A stretch of 45,860 nucleotides of DNA. Origin: Verrucomicrobiales bacterium. GTDB taxonomy: Bacteria > Verrucomicrobiota > Verrucomicrobiia > Verrucomicrobiales > DEV007. Positions 8,396 through 17,406 of this stretch are shown one piece after another. Numbering within the stretch: the stretch's first letter is position 1; the number at the start of each line of letters is the position of its first letter. Below the pieces are notes generated by a model, which did not search any database, had not been told where the DNA came from, and saw only the letters and a list, made by a program, of their open reading frames with translations. The DNA lies in NCBI GenBank assembly GCA_029233965.1, contig JARGOP010000038.1, positions 1 to 45,860 of the forward strand. The letters are read 5' to 3'. The translations under genes were made by a program, and so were the position numbers.

Positions 8396-9865
8396 TCAAT
8401 TTCTCAAGAGATTCAAACGTGCCGGATTCAGGAAGCGGGCGAGAACTTTATCCGTCGGAAGATAGGATACTTTCCCGACGTGTCCGCTCAAGACACTGTG
8501 ATAAAGCCCGGCGAGCCTTGCCCCGTAGCTCTCCGGGCTGTAGGCCCGGCGAATGACCTCGCGATGATGACAGATCGTTTCCTCATCGGCCATTTCCATC
8601 GACGGGATCGAAACTGACTCCAGTAACGAGGGATCTGCTTTCAGCTTCCTCAGGACCTGCAACTGCATCGCTTCGTTGAGAACGCCGAAATCGATCCTCC
8701 CTTTCTTGATCCACGCCTTCAAGGTTTGCTTGACTGCATTCTTCGGAAGGACGGTGTCATAGGCCAGATAGCTCCGCCTCAACATCGACTCGACCGCTTC
8801 TTTCAACTCTGCTTTTTCCAGCCATTCCACCGGGAAATCGATGCGCCGGTAGAGCTGGTCGAGCTGAAGTTGGTTCTCCGAAAAATCCCGGGTGATCTCC
8901 GGCAAGTCACGCCCCACGACACTCTTTCCCGCAGTCCATGGTTCCAGGAAGGCGAGACCAAAGCCTTCGCCGATACTGGTCGTGACGACAAAGTCGGACC
9001 ATCCTAACAGGTCAAGAAACAAATACTCGCCGTTGTCGGCAATGCCGAGCCGGACGGGGAGATCCAGTTCTTTGACCGCGGAACACCAATCGTCATGAAC
9101 CGGTTTCCACTCCGGGTTCTCGGGGCTGAGCGTTGTCGCAAAATCAATCTCATCCCCATAGATCAGGGCGAGGAGGAGAAGTTCCCCGATGTTCTTCCGC
9201 CGAATCCCGCGGGTTGGATAGAGAGCGAACTTCTTTCCTTTCGAGAAAGGTCGCTCCGCCGGGCCGACCTCCGTTTTCAACTCCATGATCGCATTCGGAA
9301 TCACATGAAGGTTGGAGCGGTTGATCCCGGCTTTTTTCAAAAAATCGTGATCCCGCTGATTGATCGTCGCATAGTGAATCTGCTTTGCGGTAGGATAGAG
9401 CGTCGATTCGAAGCTGGATTCGGAATCGAAAAAGGAACGCTGCGTGGTGTAGTTTCCCGGTCGTCCGTCTTCTGCGAAATCGTGCAGCTGCAGGACGATA
9501 CGGGCACCCTCCTCCGCCAGTTCTTTCACCACCGTCGGAATGAGAACATTTTTGGCGAGCGTTGGATTGTGAAAGTGCCAGACATCGGGCAGGGAACCGA
9601 AGTGCTCCTTCGCCTCTTTCTTGAGTGCTTCCACGAGACTGCCGGCGATCACCGAATTCCCGGTCTTCCGGTAGTTCAGACCGGGGACGACCCGGACATC
9701 TTCCTGGTCCGCATCGGCACGGGGCGCCTCCCCTGACAAAATCAGAACCCGGTTGCCACCCTTCTTGATAACGGACCTGGCCGACTCGATGACACGCGTC
9801 ACACCGCCTCGTTTGAGGTGGTAGTGAACAATTGCGATTTTCAGCTCCTTACGATTTTCTGCCAT
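8396..9865 (-). CDS. GT4-type glycosyltransferase, candidate mannosyltransferase of the solute operon
   Basis: A 489-residue GT-B glycosyltransferase. The N-terminal IAIVHYHLKRGGVTRVIESA is the acceptor-side glycine-rich start. The donor domain has FALYPTRGIRRKNIGELLLL and the E-x7-E motif in SIGEGFGLAFLEPW, typical of retaining GT4 enzymes using nucleotide sugars. The start is ATG 9865 (MAENRKELKIAIVHY); upstream in-frame codons lack homology. It overlaps the 3' end of gpgS by 17 bases, so translation is probably coupled. In Petrotoga, to my recollection, gpgS works with MggA, which adds mannose to glucosyl-3-phosphoglycerate, and with the phosphatase MggB. This gene sits where an MggA would be. 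The fold is certain; sugar donor and acceptor are inferred. Confidence 0.85.
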   Translation of the reverse strand: MAENRKELKIAIVHYHLKRGGVTRVIESARSVIKKGGNRVLILSGEAPRADADQEDVRVVPGLNYRKTGNSVIAGSLVEALKKEAKEHFGSLPDVWHFHNPTLAKNVLIPTVVKELAEEGARIVLQLHDFAEDGRPGNYTTQRSFFDSESSFESTLYPTAKQIHYATINQRDHDFLKKAGINRSNLHVIPNAIMELKTEVGPAERPFSKGKKFALYPTRGIRRKNIGELLLLALIYGDEIDFATTLSPENPEWKPVHDDWCSAVKELDLPVRLGIADNGEYLFLDLLGWSDFVVTTSIGEGFGLAFLEPWTAGKSVVGRDLPEITRDFSENQLQLDQLYRRIDFPVEWLEKAELKEAVESMLRRSYLAYDTVLPKNAVKQTLKAWIKKGRIDFGVLNEAMQLQVLRKLKADPSLLESVSIPSMEMADEETICHHREVIRRAYSPESYGARLAGLYHSVLSGHVGKVSYLPTDKVLARFLNPARLNLLRN

Positions 9866-10841
9866 GGCGTTTTCGATATTCCGGAAGGGTAATGATGGGA
9901 GGGCGCTCCTCCTCAACAATTTCCCGGTTCAAGGCTTCGTAGCGCCTGCCTTCAGCCTGAAGTTGGCGGAAGATTTGCGGCAGCTCAGGCATTCCTTCGA
10001 CGATGTCGTAGTGCTTGATCCGGTTGAGGAAGCTTTGGAGAATTCCGAACGACATCTTCCCGAGATCAATCGTCGACTGGTTCCGGTGGACGCGACGATC
10101 CAGATCCGTCTGCGCAAAGGCATCAAGCCCGTGTGCCTGATAGACGTCGATCAGGTGGGACGTCTCAACTCCGTATCCAATCGGAAAAGGGAGCCGCTCC
10201 AGCGTCTCCCGCCGCACCGCATACTCACCGGAGAGTGGTTGCATCAGCGCCGACAGCTCCGGAAAAAACATGGAGAACAGCGGCCGCACCAGAATCTCGG
10301 TGACCCGTCCTCCACCGGAAGGCCGAATCCCTCCCGAGACCGCAAGCGGTCGATCATAGAATGCTTTCACATATTGAATCTCCGGGCGATAAATGAGCGG
10401 AGCAACAAGCCCACTTACGAACTTCGGGTGGATGTTTTTGATGTCCGCATCCACATAGCAAATGATATCGCCCTTGAGCTGGTGAATGGCCTTCCAGAGA
10501 TTCTCCCCTTTTCCTGACTTGAAGCCATGCTGAGGCAGGATCTCGCTGGACAGGTAGGTGTCGGCTCCGTAGCTCGCCGCAATTGCGAGGGTGTCATCGG
10601 TCGAACCGGAATCAATCACCGCCAGCTCGTCGACAAGCGGGTAGCGGTCCATCAGCTCACTCTTGAAAACGATGACTTCTTTTCCAATCGTCTTCTCCTC
10701 GTTCAGGGTTGGAATACAGAGACTGATCGTGAGACCCGATTGCTCCTTCGCCTTCACGAGCGCCTGAAGATCCCAGAACTCGCTGTGGTGGTAGGTGTTT
10801 GTGCCCAGCCACTTTTCGATTTTTTGATCGAGCTTCGACAT
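9849..10841 (-). CDS. gpgS: Glucosyl-3-phosphoglycerate synthase
   Basis: GpgS (family GT81) joins glucose from a nucleotide sugar (UDP-, GDP- or ADP-glucose depending on organism) to 3-phosphoglycerate, the first step to glucosylglycerate. The 330-residue product has the expected length and the full motif set: IPTLNEEKTIG, VIDSGSTDDT, the phosphate-binding SGKGENLWKAI, the metal-binding VDADI, SGGGRVTEILVRPL, LSGEYAVRRETLERLPF and IGYGVETSHLID, plus the acidic/His region VHRNQS. These match the mycobacterial and thermophile enzymes along the whole length. ATG 10841 lies one base after the stop of the M20-like gene. It anchors the interpretation of the operon as compatible-solute synthesis. 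Confidence 0.94.
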   Translation of the reverse strand: MSKLDQKIEKWLGTNTYHHSEFWDLQALVKAKEQSGLTISLCIPTLNEEKTIGKEVIVFKSELMDRYPLVDELAVIDSGSTDDTLAIAASYGADTYLSSEILPQHGFKSGKGENLWKAIHQLKGDIICYVDADIKNIHPKFVSGLVAPLIYRPEIQYVKAFYDRPLAVSGGIRPSGGGRVTEILVRPLFSMFFPELSALMQPLSGEYAVRRETLERLPFPIGYGVETSHLIDVYQAHGLDAFAQTDLDRRVHRNQSTIDLGKMSFGILQSFLNRIKHYDIVEGMPELPQIFRQLQAEGRRYEALNREIVEEERPPIITLPEYRKRHGRKS

Positions 10842-10842
10842 G

Positions 10843-11952
10843 TCAGAGAGGAGCGTAGTCGGTTCGGTCCATGTGGCGAAGCACCGCGAGGAGATGAGCG
10901 ATCCCGTCGAAGAGCGGTTCCAGTTGGATCGTTTCGTTCGGGGAATGCCGATTCTCCCCCCGCGTCAGCCCGAGCGTGAGGGAGGGAATACGATGGGTGA
11001 GAAGCGCCGCCAGTTCCGAAATGCTTGGCTCTTCTTTTGGTTCCACGTCCAATGCCTCCATCGCGGTCCGGGCGAATTTCACGAGGGGGTGGGACCCGCC
11101 GAGATTTCCGGGGCTCCGCCGGGCGATGATCTCGATCCCGATCGATAGATCCTCTTTCCCTTCTCCAATCCCATTGATCGAGGAACGAATCCGCCCCTCC
11201 ATTTCGGCGACCCTGAAAGCATCCTCGCTCCGAATTTCAAAACAGATCCGACCGGTCGACGGCGGCACATTGTAACCGGAGCCGGCATTGACCGCACCGA
11301 GAAGAATTCGCACCCCGGGAAAGGAATCCCGATTCAAACGGGTCAATTCGCTGACAATTTCCTGAACCATGGCGATCACTCCTGTTGTTAGGGTGTCAGG
11401 ATCATTTCCCGGCCCGCTCAGCTTCACCTCGATTTCCCCCCGGGCCATGCCGAGACTGGCGAAGCTCAAGCGACCGAGGTTCATTCCTTCGAGGCACAGC
11501 GCGGACTCAAATTCACGATCCGTGTTTTCAAGAAAGAACCTCATGCCTCCGAGGTCTCCCCGGCCGAAGCTCTTTGTCGTGCCCAGAAGAATCAGATTCG
11601 ATTCCAGCTTGATGTTGAGGCGCTCCAGAATGAGCGGAAGGGTGGCGAGGGTCGCAACCCCGAGGCCATTGTCAGCAATTCCCCGCGCCTTCATCTTTCC
11701 GACCCGGACAGAAACGGTATGGTCGTCCGCTTCAGGCCACACCTTATCGACATGAGCTGCAAGAAGGAGATTGCGCTGAGGATTTCTTCCGGGGAGCACT
11801 GCCGCGATATTCCCCGCCTGATCGAAGGCGATGTCGTTCAGGCCACTCTCCGTAAAACGGTCGCTCAGAAAGCGTGTCAGCATCCGCTCGTCCCCGGTCG
11901 GGGCCGGAATTTCACCGGCCATAACGATGTTTGCATACAGAATCTGACGCAA
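10843..11952 (-). CDS. M20-family metallopeptidase homologue lacking the catalytic Glu pair
   Basis: About 369 residues with the two-domain M20 plan. AAHVDKVW supplies the first metal His and Asp, and GIADNGLGVATL the bridging Asp region. LCLEGMNLG is the later acidic motif, a dimerisation domain follows at about 170-285, and the final metal His is in ENRHSPNETI. Where active M20 enzymes have EE before GxGDLxG, this protein reads GTTKSFGRGDLGGMR, with Ser-Phe at the positions of the catalytic base and a metal ligand; the reading frame there is clean. It is thus probably not a normal hydrolase. The start is uncertain: TTG 11952 is used, but in-frame protein-like sequence continues upstream (REELLLYQADLRGL) without an ATG or GTG. 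It is the first gene of the operon, one base before gpgS. Confidence 0.82.
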   Translation of the reverse strand: MRQILYANIVMAGEIPAPTGDERMLTRFLSDRFTESGLNDIAFDQAGNIAAVLPGRNPQRNLLLAAHVDKVWPEADDHTVSVRVGKMKARGIADNGLGVATLATLPLILERLNIKLESNLILLGTTKSFGRGDLGGMRFFLENTDREFESALCLEGMNLGRLSFASLGMARGEIEVKLSGPGNDPDTLTTGVIAMVQEIVSELTRLNRDSFPGVRILLGAVNAGSGYNVPPSTGRICFEIRSEDAFRVAEMEGRIRSSINGIGEGKEDLSIGIEIIARRSPGNLGGSHPLVKFARTAMEALDVEPKEEPSISELAALLTHRIPSLTLGLTRGENRHSPNETIQLEPLFDGIAHLLAVLRHMDRTDYAPL

Positions 11953-12056
11953 TCCCCGTAAATCTGCCTGATACAGGAGAAGCTCTTCCCTGATCGCCGA
12001 ATGTTCCTCTGTGTTCCTCGTTTTCGTGCTCCCAACCTAGAGTTCTTCCCCGTTGA

Positions 12057-12070
12057 GAAAAGCTCTTTTC
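12057..12070. promoter_or_regulatory. Inverted repeat in the divergent solute-gene region
   Basis: GAAAAG-CT-CTTTTC has perfect 6-base arms around a 2-base centre. It lies between the divergent M20/gpgS operon (start about 11952) and the GT4 gene (start 12140). Its centre is 27 bases from the centre of the dyad at 12083-12098. It is either an operator half or part of a 5' leader stem; no bound regulator is known. Confidence 0.35.
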
Positions 12071-12082
12071 ACTGGTAAAAAC

Positions 12083-12098
12083 GTGAATAATTACTCAC
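12083..12098. promoter_or_regulatory. 16-base near-palindrome, putative operator
   Basis: GTGAATAATTACTCAC matches its own reverse complement at 14 of 16 positions, with the AT-rich core TAATTA. It lies 41 bases before the GT4 start codon at 12140 and is the most symmetric AT-rich element I found in the GC-rich 11953-12139 gap. The remainder of the gap shows no further gene and no clear -35/-10 pair that I would defend. The position suggests shared control of both divergent units. Confidence 0.45.
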
Positions 12099-12139
12099 CT
12101 GACAGCGATGGCCCGAATTCTGCAATTCCCCGGTTTGAA

Positions 12140-13372
12140 ATGAGATTTGGATTCGTATCAACCCGCTTTGCCGGAACCGACGGCGTCTCGCTTGAGTCGG
12201 CAAAGTGGGCTGAGGTCCTCGAAACATCCGGGCACGAAGTTTATTGGTTCTGCGGTCTCAGCGACAGGCCCGAAGCCGTGACGAAAGTCGTGCCCGAAGC
12301 TCATTTTGAACATCCAAAAATTGCCGCTCTCCATGACGCGATCTGGGGGAAAGACATGCTTTCCGCGGCGACCGGGCTAGGGGTGGCGGCGATGCGAAAA
12401 CGTCTCAGCGGGGAAATCACGAAGTTTATCGCCGCTCGTGAAATCGAGGTGCTCGTGCCCCAGAATGCGCTCACCATTCCGATGAATATCCCTCTCGGCC
12501 TCGCTCTCGCCGATGTGATCCGCGAGAGCAGAATTCCGACCCTGGCACACCACCATGATTTCCATTGGGAACGCGACCGCTTCACCGGCGAAGCGGCAAA
12601 GCCCTGGTTGGAGGAGGCCTTCCCCCCGGTGCTTCCGTCGATCCGTCATGTCGTGATCAACAGTGCCGCACAGAGGGAACTTCAGGCTCGCCTCTCTCTT
12701 GATTCGACCCTTGTTCCGAACGTGATGAATTTCCCGGCCCCGCCTCCTCCGATCGATGAGTTCAGCTCTGATCTCAGGGAGGTGATCGGTCTGCAGGAAT
12801 CAGACCGGCTCATCCTGCAACCGACCCGTATCGTTCCGCGCAAAGGAATCGAACTCTCGATTGAATTGCTCTCGCGCTTGAGTGATTCCCGGAACAAACT
12901 CGTTCTTTCTCACCACTCGGGAGACGAAGGGCACGCCTACCGTGATGAACTGAGGAGGCTGGCCGATTCAAAAAATGTCGATCTCCGGCTCGTGGGAAAC
13001 CTCATCTCAACCGAACGCTCAATCGCGACCGGGGGAAAGAAGCGCTATACCCTGCAGGATCTCTATCCCTTCGCCGATTTCGTCACTTTCCCCAGTCTCT
13101 ATGAAGGATTCGGAAATGCATTGCTCGAAGCGATTTACTTCGGAAAGCCGCTTCTCGTGAATCGCTATTCCGTGTTTCAGGAGGATATCGAACCGGTCGG
13201 ACTCAATTTAATTTTGATCGATGGAGTCATCACCGATGAAACTGTCTCCGCGGCTCATTCGTGGCTGACTTCGCCCCCTGACCCGGACCGCAACCGTGAG
13301 ATCGCGTCAGAGCACTTCGGATACACCGTGCTGCGTGAACGCCTTTCGAGGCTCGTCGATGGACTACTCTGA
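12140..13372 (+). CDS. GT4-type glycosyltransferase, divergent partner of the gpgS operon
   Basis: A 410-residue GT-B enzyme. The N-terminus MRFGFVSTRFAGTDGVSLES is a classic acceptor-domain start, so I choose ATG 12140 over the TTG at 12053. HHHDFHWERDRF near residue 140 is a striking acceptor-domain motif. LQPTRIVPRKGIELSIELL opens the donor domain, and FPSLYEGFGNALLEAIYFGKPLL carries the E-x7-E donor motif. Its position next to gpgS makes a mannosylglucosylglycerate synthase (MggS-like, GDP-mannose plus glucosylglycerate) a reasonable guess, but sequence alone does not fix the substrate. It ends 12 bases from the convergent secreted-protein gene. Confidence 0.85.
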   Translation: MRFGFVSTRFAGTDGVSLESAKWAEVLETSGHEVYWFCGLSDRPEAVTKVVPEAHFEHPKIAALHDAIWGKDMLSAATGLGVAAMRKRLSGEITKFIAAREIEVLVPQNALTIPMNIPLGLALADVIRESRIPTLAHHHDFHWERDRFTGEAAKPWLEEAFPPVLPSIRHVVINSAAQRELQARLSLDSTLVPNVMNFPAPPPPIDEFSSDLREVIGLQESDRLILQPTRIVPRKGIELSIELLSRLSDSRNKLVLSHHSGDEGHAYRDELRRLADSKNVDLRLVGNLISTERSIATGGKKRYTLQDLYPFADFVTFPSLYEGFGNALLEAIYFGKPLLVNRYSVFQEDIEPVGLNLILIDGVITDETVSAAHSWLTSPPDPDRNREIASEHFGYTVLRERLSRLVDGLL

Positions 13373-13384
13373 CCGCCTCGCAGA

Positions 13385-14107
13385 TTATTCCTCTTTGCTC
13401 TCTGCTTCAGCCACTTCCGCTTCGACCTTCTCGAAAGGATCCCCCAGGTAAGCCCGCGCTACCGCGTACTGCACCGGCTCGCCCGAATACGGGGTCGCGA
13501 CGATGCAGGGTCTGCCGGCGAGAGGAAAGAGCAGCTCATCGGTGTAGGCGCGTTGCGTCAAAAGAGGTTCTTCCGGACGATCCGTTTCACACTCCCAGAC
13601 GCGACCTTTGACGATCCAGTTTTCGCCATCTTCAATGACATTCAGTTCCAGTTCGTAAAGCTTCGCGGGATCTGTCTCGCAGTTCACCGACTTGAGCACG
13701 ATCCCCCGCCGCACCAGCTCCACCATCTTCTTACCCTGATCAACACGAAGCTGAAACCCGTTCTTTCCATAAAGACCGACCCCGATCCGGGACCGCAACC
13801 GCCCCTCGCCCGGAGCCCTCGCGAGGGCACTGATCGTGGCCCCTTTCTCCCGGATCTCCGGTCCGAATTCGAGCCAGCCGATCACGAGGGGCTCGGGCTG
13901 AAGCTTCAACTTTTTCGCCGCCTTCTCCACATACCAGCTTCCCGCGATCGGAGTTGCGCCACCGGGATAGGCTCCTTCCGCGGTGTTTCCGATATCGAGG
14001 GAAGCCACTGGAGACGGGGGCGCCGCCGGAGCTGCCTTCTCGTCGTCGGCACTGGCATGCCCCAGAAACAGGACTGCCAGAATCCTGAGGCAGGCCAACG
14101 GTCTCAT
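13385..14107 (-). CDS. Secreted protein of unknown function
   Basis: A 240-residue product with an N-terminal signal peptide (RPLACLRILAVLFLGHASA, probable cleavage after Ala) followed by a Pro/Ala-rich linker. The body resembles a single beta-sandwich: GSWYVEKAAKKLKLQPEPL, then VIGWLEFGPEIREKG, then a central LYGKNGFQLRVDQGKKMVEL. This is reminiscent of concanavalin-like domains in Verrucomicrobiota secreted proteins, but I cannot name the family. The tail is Glu/Ala-rich. ATG 14107 overlaps the TGA of the permease gene (ATGA), so the frame upstream of it is not used. It is the last gene of the exporter cluster and could be an envelope partner or cargo of the transporter; that is inference. 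Confidence 0.75.
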   Translation of the reverse strand: MRPLACLRILAVLFLGHASADDEKAAPAAPPSPVASLDIGNTAEGAYPGGATPIAGSWYVEKAAKKLKLQPEPLVIGWLEFGPEIREKGATISALARAPGEGRLRSRIGVGLYGKNGFQLRVDQGKKMVELVRRGIVLKSVNCETDPAKLYELELNVIEDGENWIVKGRVWECETDRPEEPLLTQRAYTDELLFPLAGRPCIVATPYSGEPVQYAVARAYLGDPFEKVEAEVAEAESKEE

Positions 14108-17100
14108 TCCTGTCGAATCGCCTCCATAAGATTTCCCTTCACGACAGATCGGGCTGCGATCCAGCAAAAGATGAGCCCGCCAATGAGGACAGCCCCGTTG
14201 ATCCCGAGTAACAGGCCCCAGGGAAGCGCCGACGCCCCCTTCGAGAGTTGCGGCAGGATCGAAATGATCGCGGCAATGAGTCCGAGAACCACTCCTGACA
14301 CATGCAGAAACCAGTGTTCCGACAGGACCATCCCCGAGAGACGGTAGCGCGAAAACCCCATCGCCTGCATCACCCCCAGCTGACCGCGTCGCTCCAGCAC
14401 ATTGCGCCCGACGATCACAGCAAGGCCGAGAGTCCCCAGAAAAATCCCGAGACCACCGAGGGTTGAAAAGATACTGAGGTAGGTATTTTGAACCGCGTTG
14501 AATTCGTTCAGTCGATCCGCGGCCGGTCGCATTTCGAGACCGAGGTCACCGAACATTCTTGTCAGGTGAGAAGCAACCGAATCCAGCCTCTGACCGGAAG
14601 GACTGTCGAGCAGGAAGAACCGATACCCCCCCGCATCGGGGAAAAACCGAATAAAGTTCTCTTCCGAAATGATGAGACTGCCCTGCAGAATCGAGGTGTC
14701 GAGAAAGCCGACGATCCTCACCGCAAACGAGGCACCCGAAACAGTTTCATACACCACTGTATCTCCGACTCCTTTCTGAAGAGCATAGATCGCAGTGTTC
14801 TGATCGATGATTCCGGGTATCACCGGAACTCCTTCTTCGCTTTCCGGTTCACTCGCGAGAGCTTTCCATCCGGCCTCTTCGCTGAGTGACTTTGTGAAGG
14901 TAAACGGTTCCAAACCGGCGATCTGACCCGCATCGACACCCATGAGGCGCGGCCGCTGTGCCCGGTTCAAATTCAGACAGCTCGCATCCTCCCCGTCACT
15001 GACGCGGAACGGGAGGACCTCAAAAAGCTCCTTAAAATCGTTCAGGCCGTATTTCTCGCGGCCTGCATCGCCATTGAGATCTTCGTAAATTGGCAGCGTG
15101 GATTCTCCGACGAAAGCGAAGCCGCCGGTGCCGGATCCCCGACGTTCAGCGCCCCTCTCACCATCGAGGCGGAACGAGTTGATCGCGGTGACCATGAAAA
15201 CTCCGGCCGCCATGAGCCCAATCACAGCGAGGCTGCGCCCGCGGCGGCGAACCGTGTGCTGCCGTCCCAGTGCGCCAAGCGATTTCAACACTTGAGAAGG
15301 GCGCAGAAAACCCCGGATCAAAATCGAGCAGAGCGCCACTCCTGCCGCGGTGAGGAGAAACCCCGCTCCGAAAAACATCCCCTGCTCTGCGATCGTTCCG
15401 GGAACCTTGGGGGCAAAGAGGCAGCCGAGCGCACCTACCAAACCAACAAAAAGACTGATCCAGTCCCACTTTCCTTTCGAGTTCGACGACAGCTCCAAAT
15501 CTTCGCTCCCCGAAATCAGGTGGCTCGGTTGCACCGCCGCGGCCCGACGACTCGCAAACCAGACCACAAGCAGCGCAACAATCACCGTTCCGGAAAAGGA
15601 AGACAACAAGGTCACCGGGGTGAGGTGATAGACAAACTCGATCCCGGCAGCGGCTTCCTGCCAAACCCCTGACATGCCATAGAGCGCGAGGCGGGTGTAG
15701 AGGTATCCTCCCAGCAATCCGATCCCGGCACCCACGACCGAAAGAAGCAACGCTTCCGATGTGAAGAGGCGTCGCACTGCCTTCCGCGTGAATCCCATCG
15801 CGAGGAGCAGGCCGATCTGAGATGCCCGTTGCTCGATGCCAAAGACGAAGACGAGGCCGCTAAGGACCAACGCAGCCACGATCAGAAAGAAGCTCATGCT
15901 CGCAAAGAGCGAACCGAAGTCGAACGAACTCGACACCGCCGCATCCGCCTCTGCGGGAAGATCACGAATCACAATCCCCAGAGTCGTCAGATCCAAATGA
16001 GGGCGCAACTGGTCCGCGAGAGGCGCTGCCTTGTCTTTCAGTTCAAAGCGCACTGCAGTTGCATTTCCGAACCGGTTTGCCCACATCCCGCGGCCTGCCG
16101 TCAGATTCACAAAGGCCTTGGGAGTGGCGCGGTACTCATCCCAGAATTCGTCGTCTTTGTCCCGGATGCGGTCGCGGTCGATCGGGATGCCCGGCTCCCA
16201 TTCATCAAGATCATCGACATCGAAAATACCCGGAAAATCCGGAGTCCAGGTCTGGCTCCACCCCTTCTCCCCGATCGGAGCAATCGCTCCGACTTTGAAC
16301 GTCTTCGACTGCTCGACGAGCTTGCGACCGGGACCGACGACATTGTAAACGAGAGTCACCTCGTCTCCGGCTTTCGCCCCGAGATCCTCTGCGATCCAGT
16401 CGGAGAGGACGATCTCATCCTCTCCGATCTCCGGTCCGACGATTTCATTGAGCACCGGCCCCACCGCCGTGACCATGGAGTAAGGCGTCGCGTTATCCCC
16501 TGACTGAATATCGGTCGCGAGATAGGTCAGCACCGGCGAACTGACTTCGGTCACTTCCTCGAGAGCCGTCACAATTGCCTCGTCGAAAAAGACCCGTGAG
16601 CTGACGAGCTGCTTCACTCCACTCGTTTCGGTATCGGTCACAGAGAGTTGCAAATCATCGAGGTCCCACTGCGCCGCAAAGGCTTCGCTGAAGGAGGCGG
16701 TGTCCGTCCCCTTGCCCGCGAGGATCAAATTTATACGACCGGATTGCTCCAGCGTTTCTTCGAGACGGCTTCGTTTCACAAAGAGCGTCGAAGGCGGAAC
16801 CTGCTCCGCCCGGAGCGAAAAAAGACCAAACTCATCACTGGTCACGATCGAGGTGACCTTGGCCGTGAACGGCGTCGTCTGCTCGGACTCACCGGAGAGA
16901 GGCGCATCTTTCGAAAGGGCGCCCGGAAGCTCCACCCGGACGATGAGCGTGTCGCCCGTGTCAGCCCCGATACGCTGCGCCAGCGGTTGATTGATGCCAA
17001 TCCATCGATCATCGTCAAATCCCTCCGGAGCGACGCCGCCGGTGGAGAGTTTCCAGAATCGCTCATCAATACCAATGACCTGAACCTGATTCACCCGTTT

Positions 17101-17406
17101 GCCTCCGCTGCGGTTCGAAGCCGTCGCTTCGATCAGGAGAACCGGCGCAATGACCTCTTCTTCTCCCAGTTCAGTCGCGATCCGGTCCGCGAGAGTATCA
17201 CTGACAAACCGCTCACCACCCACGACCACGGGCCCGATCTGAGACAGCCTCGCCGCCGCATTCTGCCGGAGACTCTCCTTCACCGAGTCCCCCACGACAA
17301 GGGCTCCGCTCAGAATCGCCGAGGTCAGAGCCACCCCGGCGAGAACCGAAAGGTTGATCCACCGGTAGTGAAACAAAGATTTCAGAATGAGCTGAAAACC
17401 ACTCAT
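14104..17406 (-). CDS. Large ABC transporter permease with two FtsX domains
   Basis: A 1100-residue inner-membrane protein. An N-terminal helix (LSVLAGVALTSAILSGALVV) is followed by about 470 residues of periplasmic domain. The first FtsX block is at about 500-640 (VAALVLSGLVFVFGIEQRAS, then LLLAMGFTRKAVRRLF). More helices and a second periplasmic domain follow, and the second FtsX block closes the protein (GGLGIFLGTLGLAVIVGRNV, LGVMQAMGFSRYRLSG). This is the ten-helix plan of fused LolC/E- or AttF/G-like permeases. Such transporters extract lipids or lipoproteins or act mechanically rather than importing solutes. The 4-base overlap with the ATPase gene shows they form one transporter. The substrate is unknown. 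Confidence 0.9.
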   Translation of the reverse strand: MSGFQLILKSLFHYRWINLSVLAGVALTSAILSGALVVGDSVKESLRQNAAARLSQIGPVVVGGERFVSDTLADRIATELGEEEVIAPVLLIEATASNRSGGKRVNQVQVIGIDERFWKLSTGGVAPEGFDDDRWIGINQPLAQRIGADTGDTLIVRVELPGALSKDAPLSGESEQTTPFTAKVTSIVTSDEFGLFSLRAEQVPPSTLFVKRSRLEETLEQSGRINLILAGKGTDTASFSEAFAAQWDLDDLQLSVTDTETSGVKQLVSSRVFFDEAIVTALEEVTEVSSPVLTYLATDIQSGDNATPYSMVTAVGPVLNEIVGPEIGEDEIVLSDWIAEDLGAKAGDEVTLVYNVVGPGRKLVEQSKTFKVGAIAPIGEKGWSQTWTPDFPGIFDVDDLDEWEPGIPIDRDRIRDKDDEFWDEYRATPKAFVNLTAGRGMWANRFGNATAVRFELKDKAAPLADQLRPHLDLTTLGIVIRDLPAEADAAVSSSFDFGSLFASMSFFLIVAALVLSGLVFVFGIEQRASQIGLLLAMGFTRKAVRRLFTSEALLLSVVGAGIGLLGGYLYTRLALYGMSGVWQEAAAGIEFVYHLTPVTLLSSFSGTVIVALLVVWFASRRAAAVQPSHLISGSEDLELSSNSKGKWDWISLFVGLVGALGCLFAPKVPGTIAEQGMFFGAGFLLTAAGVALCSILIRGFLRPSQVLKSLGALGRQHTVRRRGRSLAVIGLMAAGVFMVTAINSFRLDGERGAERRGSGTGGFAFVGESTLPIYEDLNGDAGREKYGLNDFKELFEVLPFRVSDGEDASCLNLNRAQRPRLMGVDAGQIAGLEPFTFTKSLSEEAGWKALASEPESEEGVPVIPGIIDQNTAIYALQKGVGDTVVYETVSGASFAVRIVGFLDTSILQGSLIISEENFIRFFPDAGGYRFFLLDSPSGQRLDSVASHLTRMFGDLGLEMRPAADRLNEFNAVQNTYLSIFSTLGGLGIFLGTLGLAVIVGRNVLERRGQLGVMQAMGFSRYRLSGMVLSEHWFLHVSGVVLGLIAAIISILPQLSKGASALPWGLLLGINGAVLIGGLIFCWIAARSVVKGNLMEAIRQE

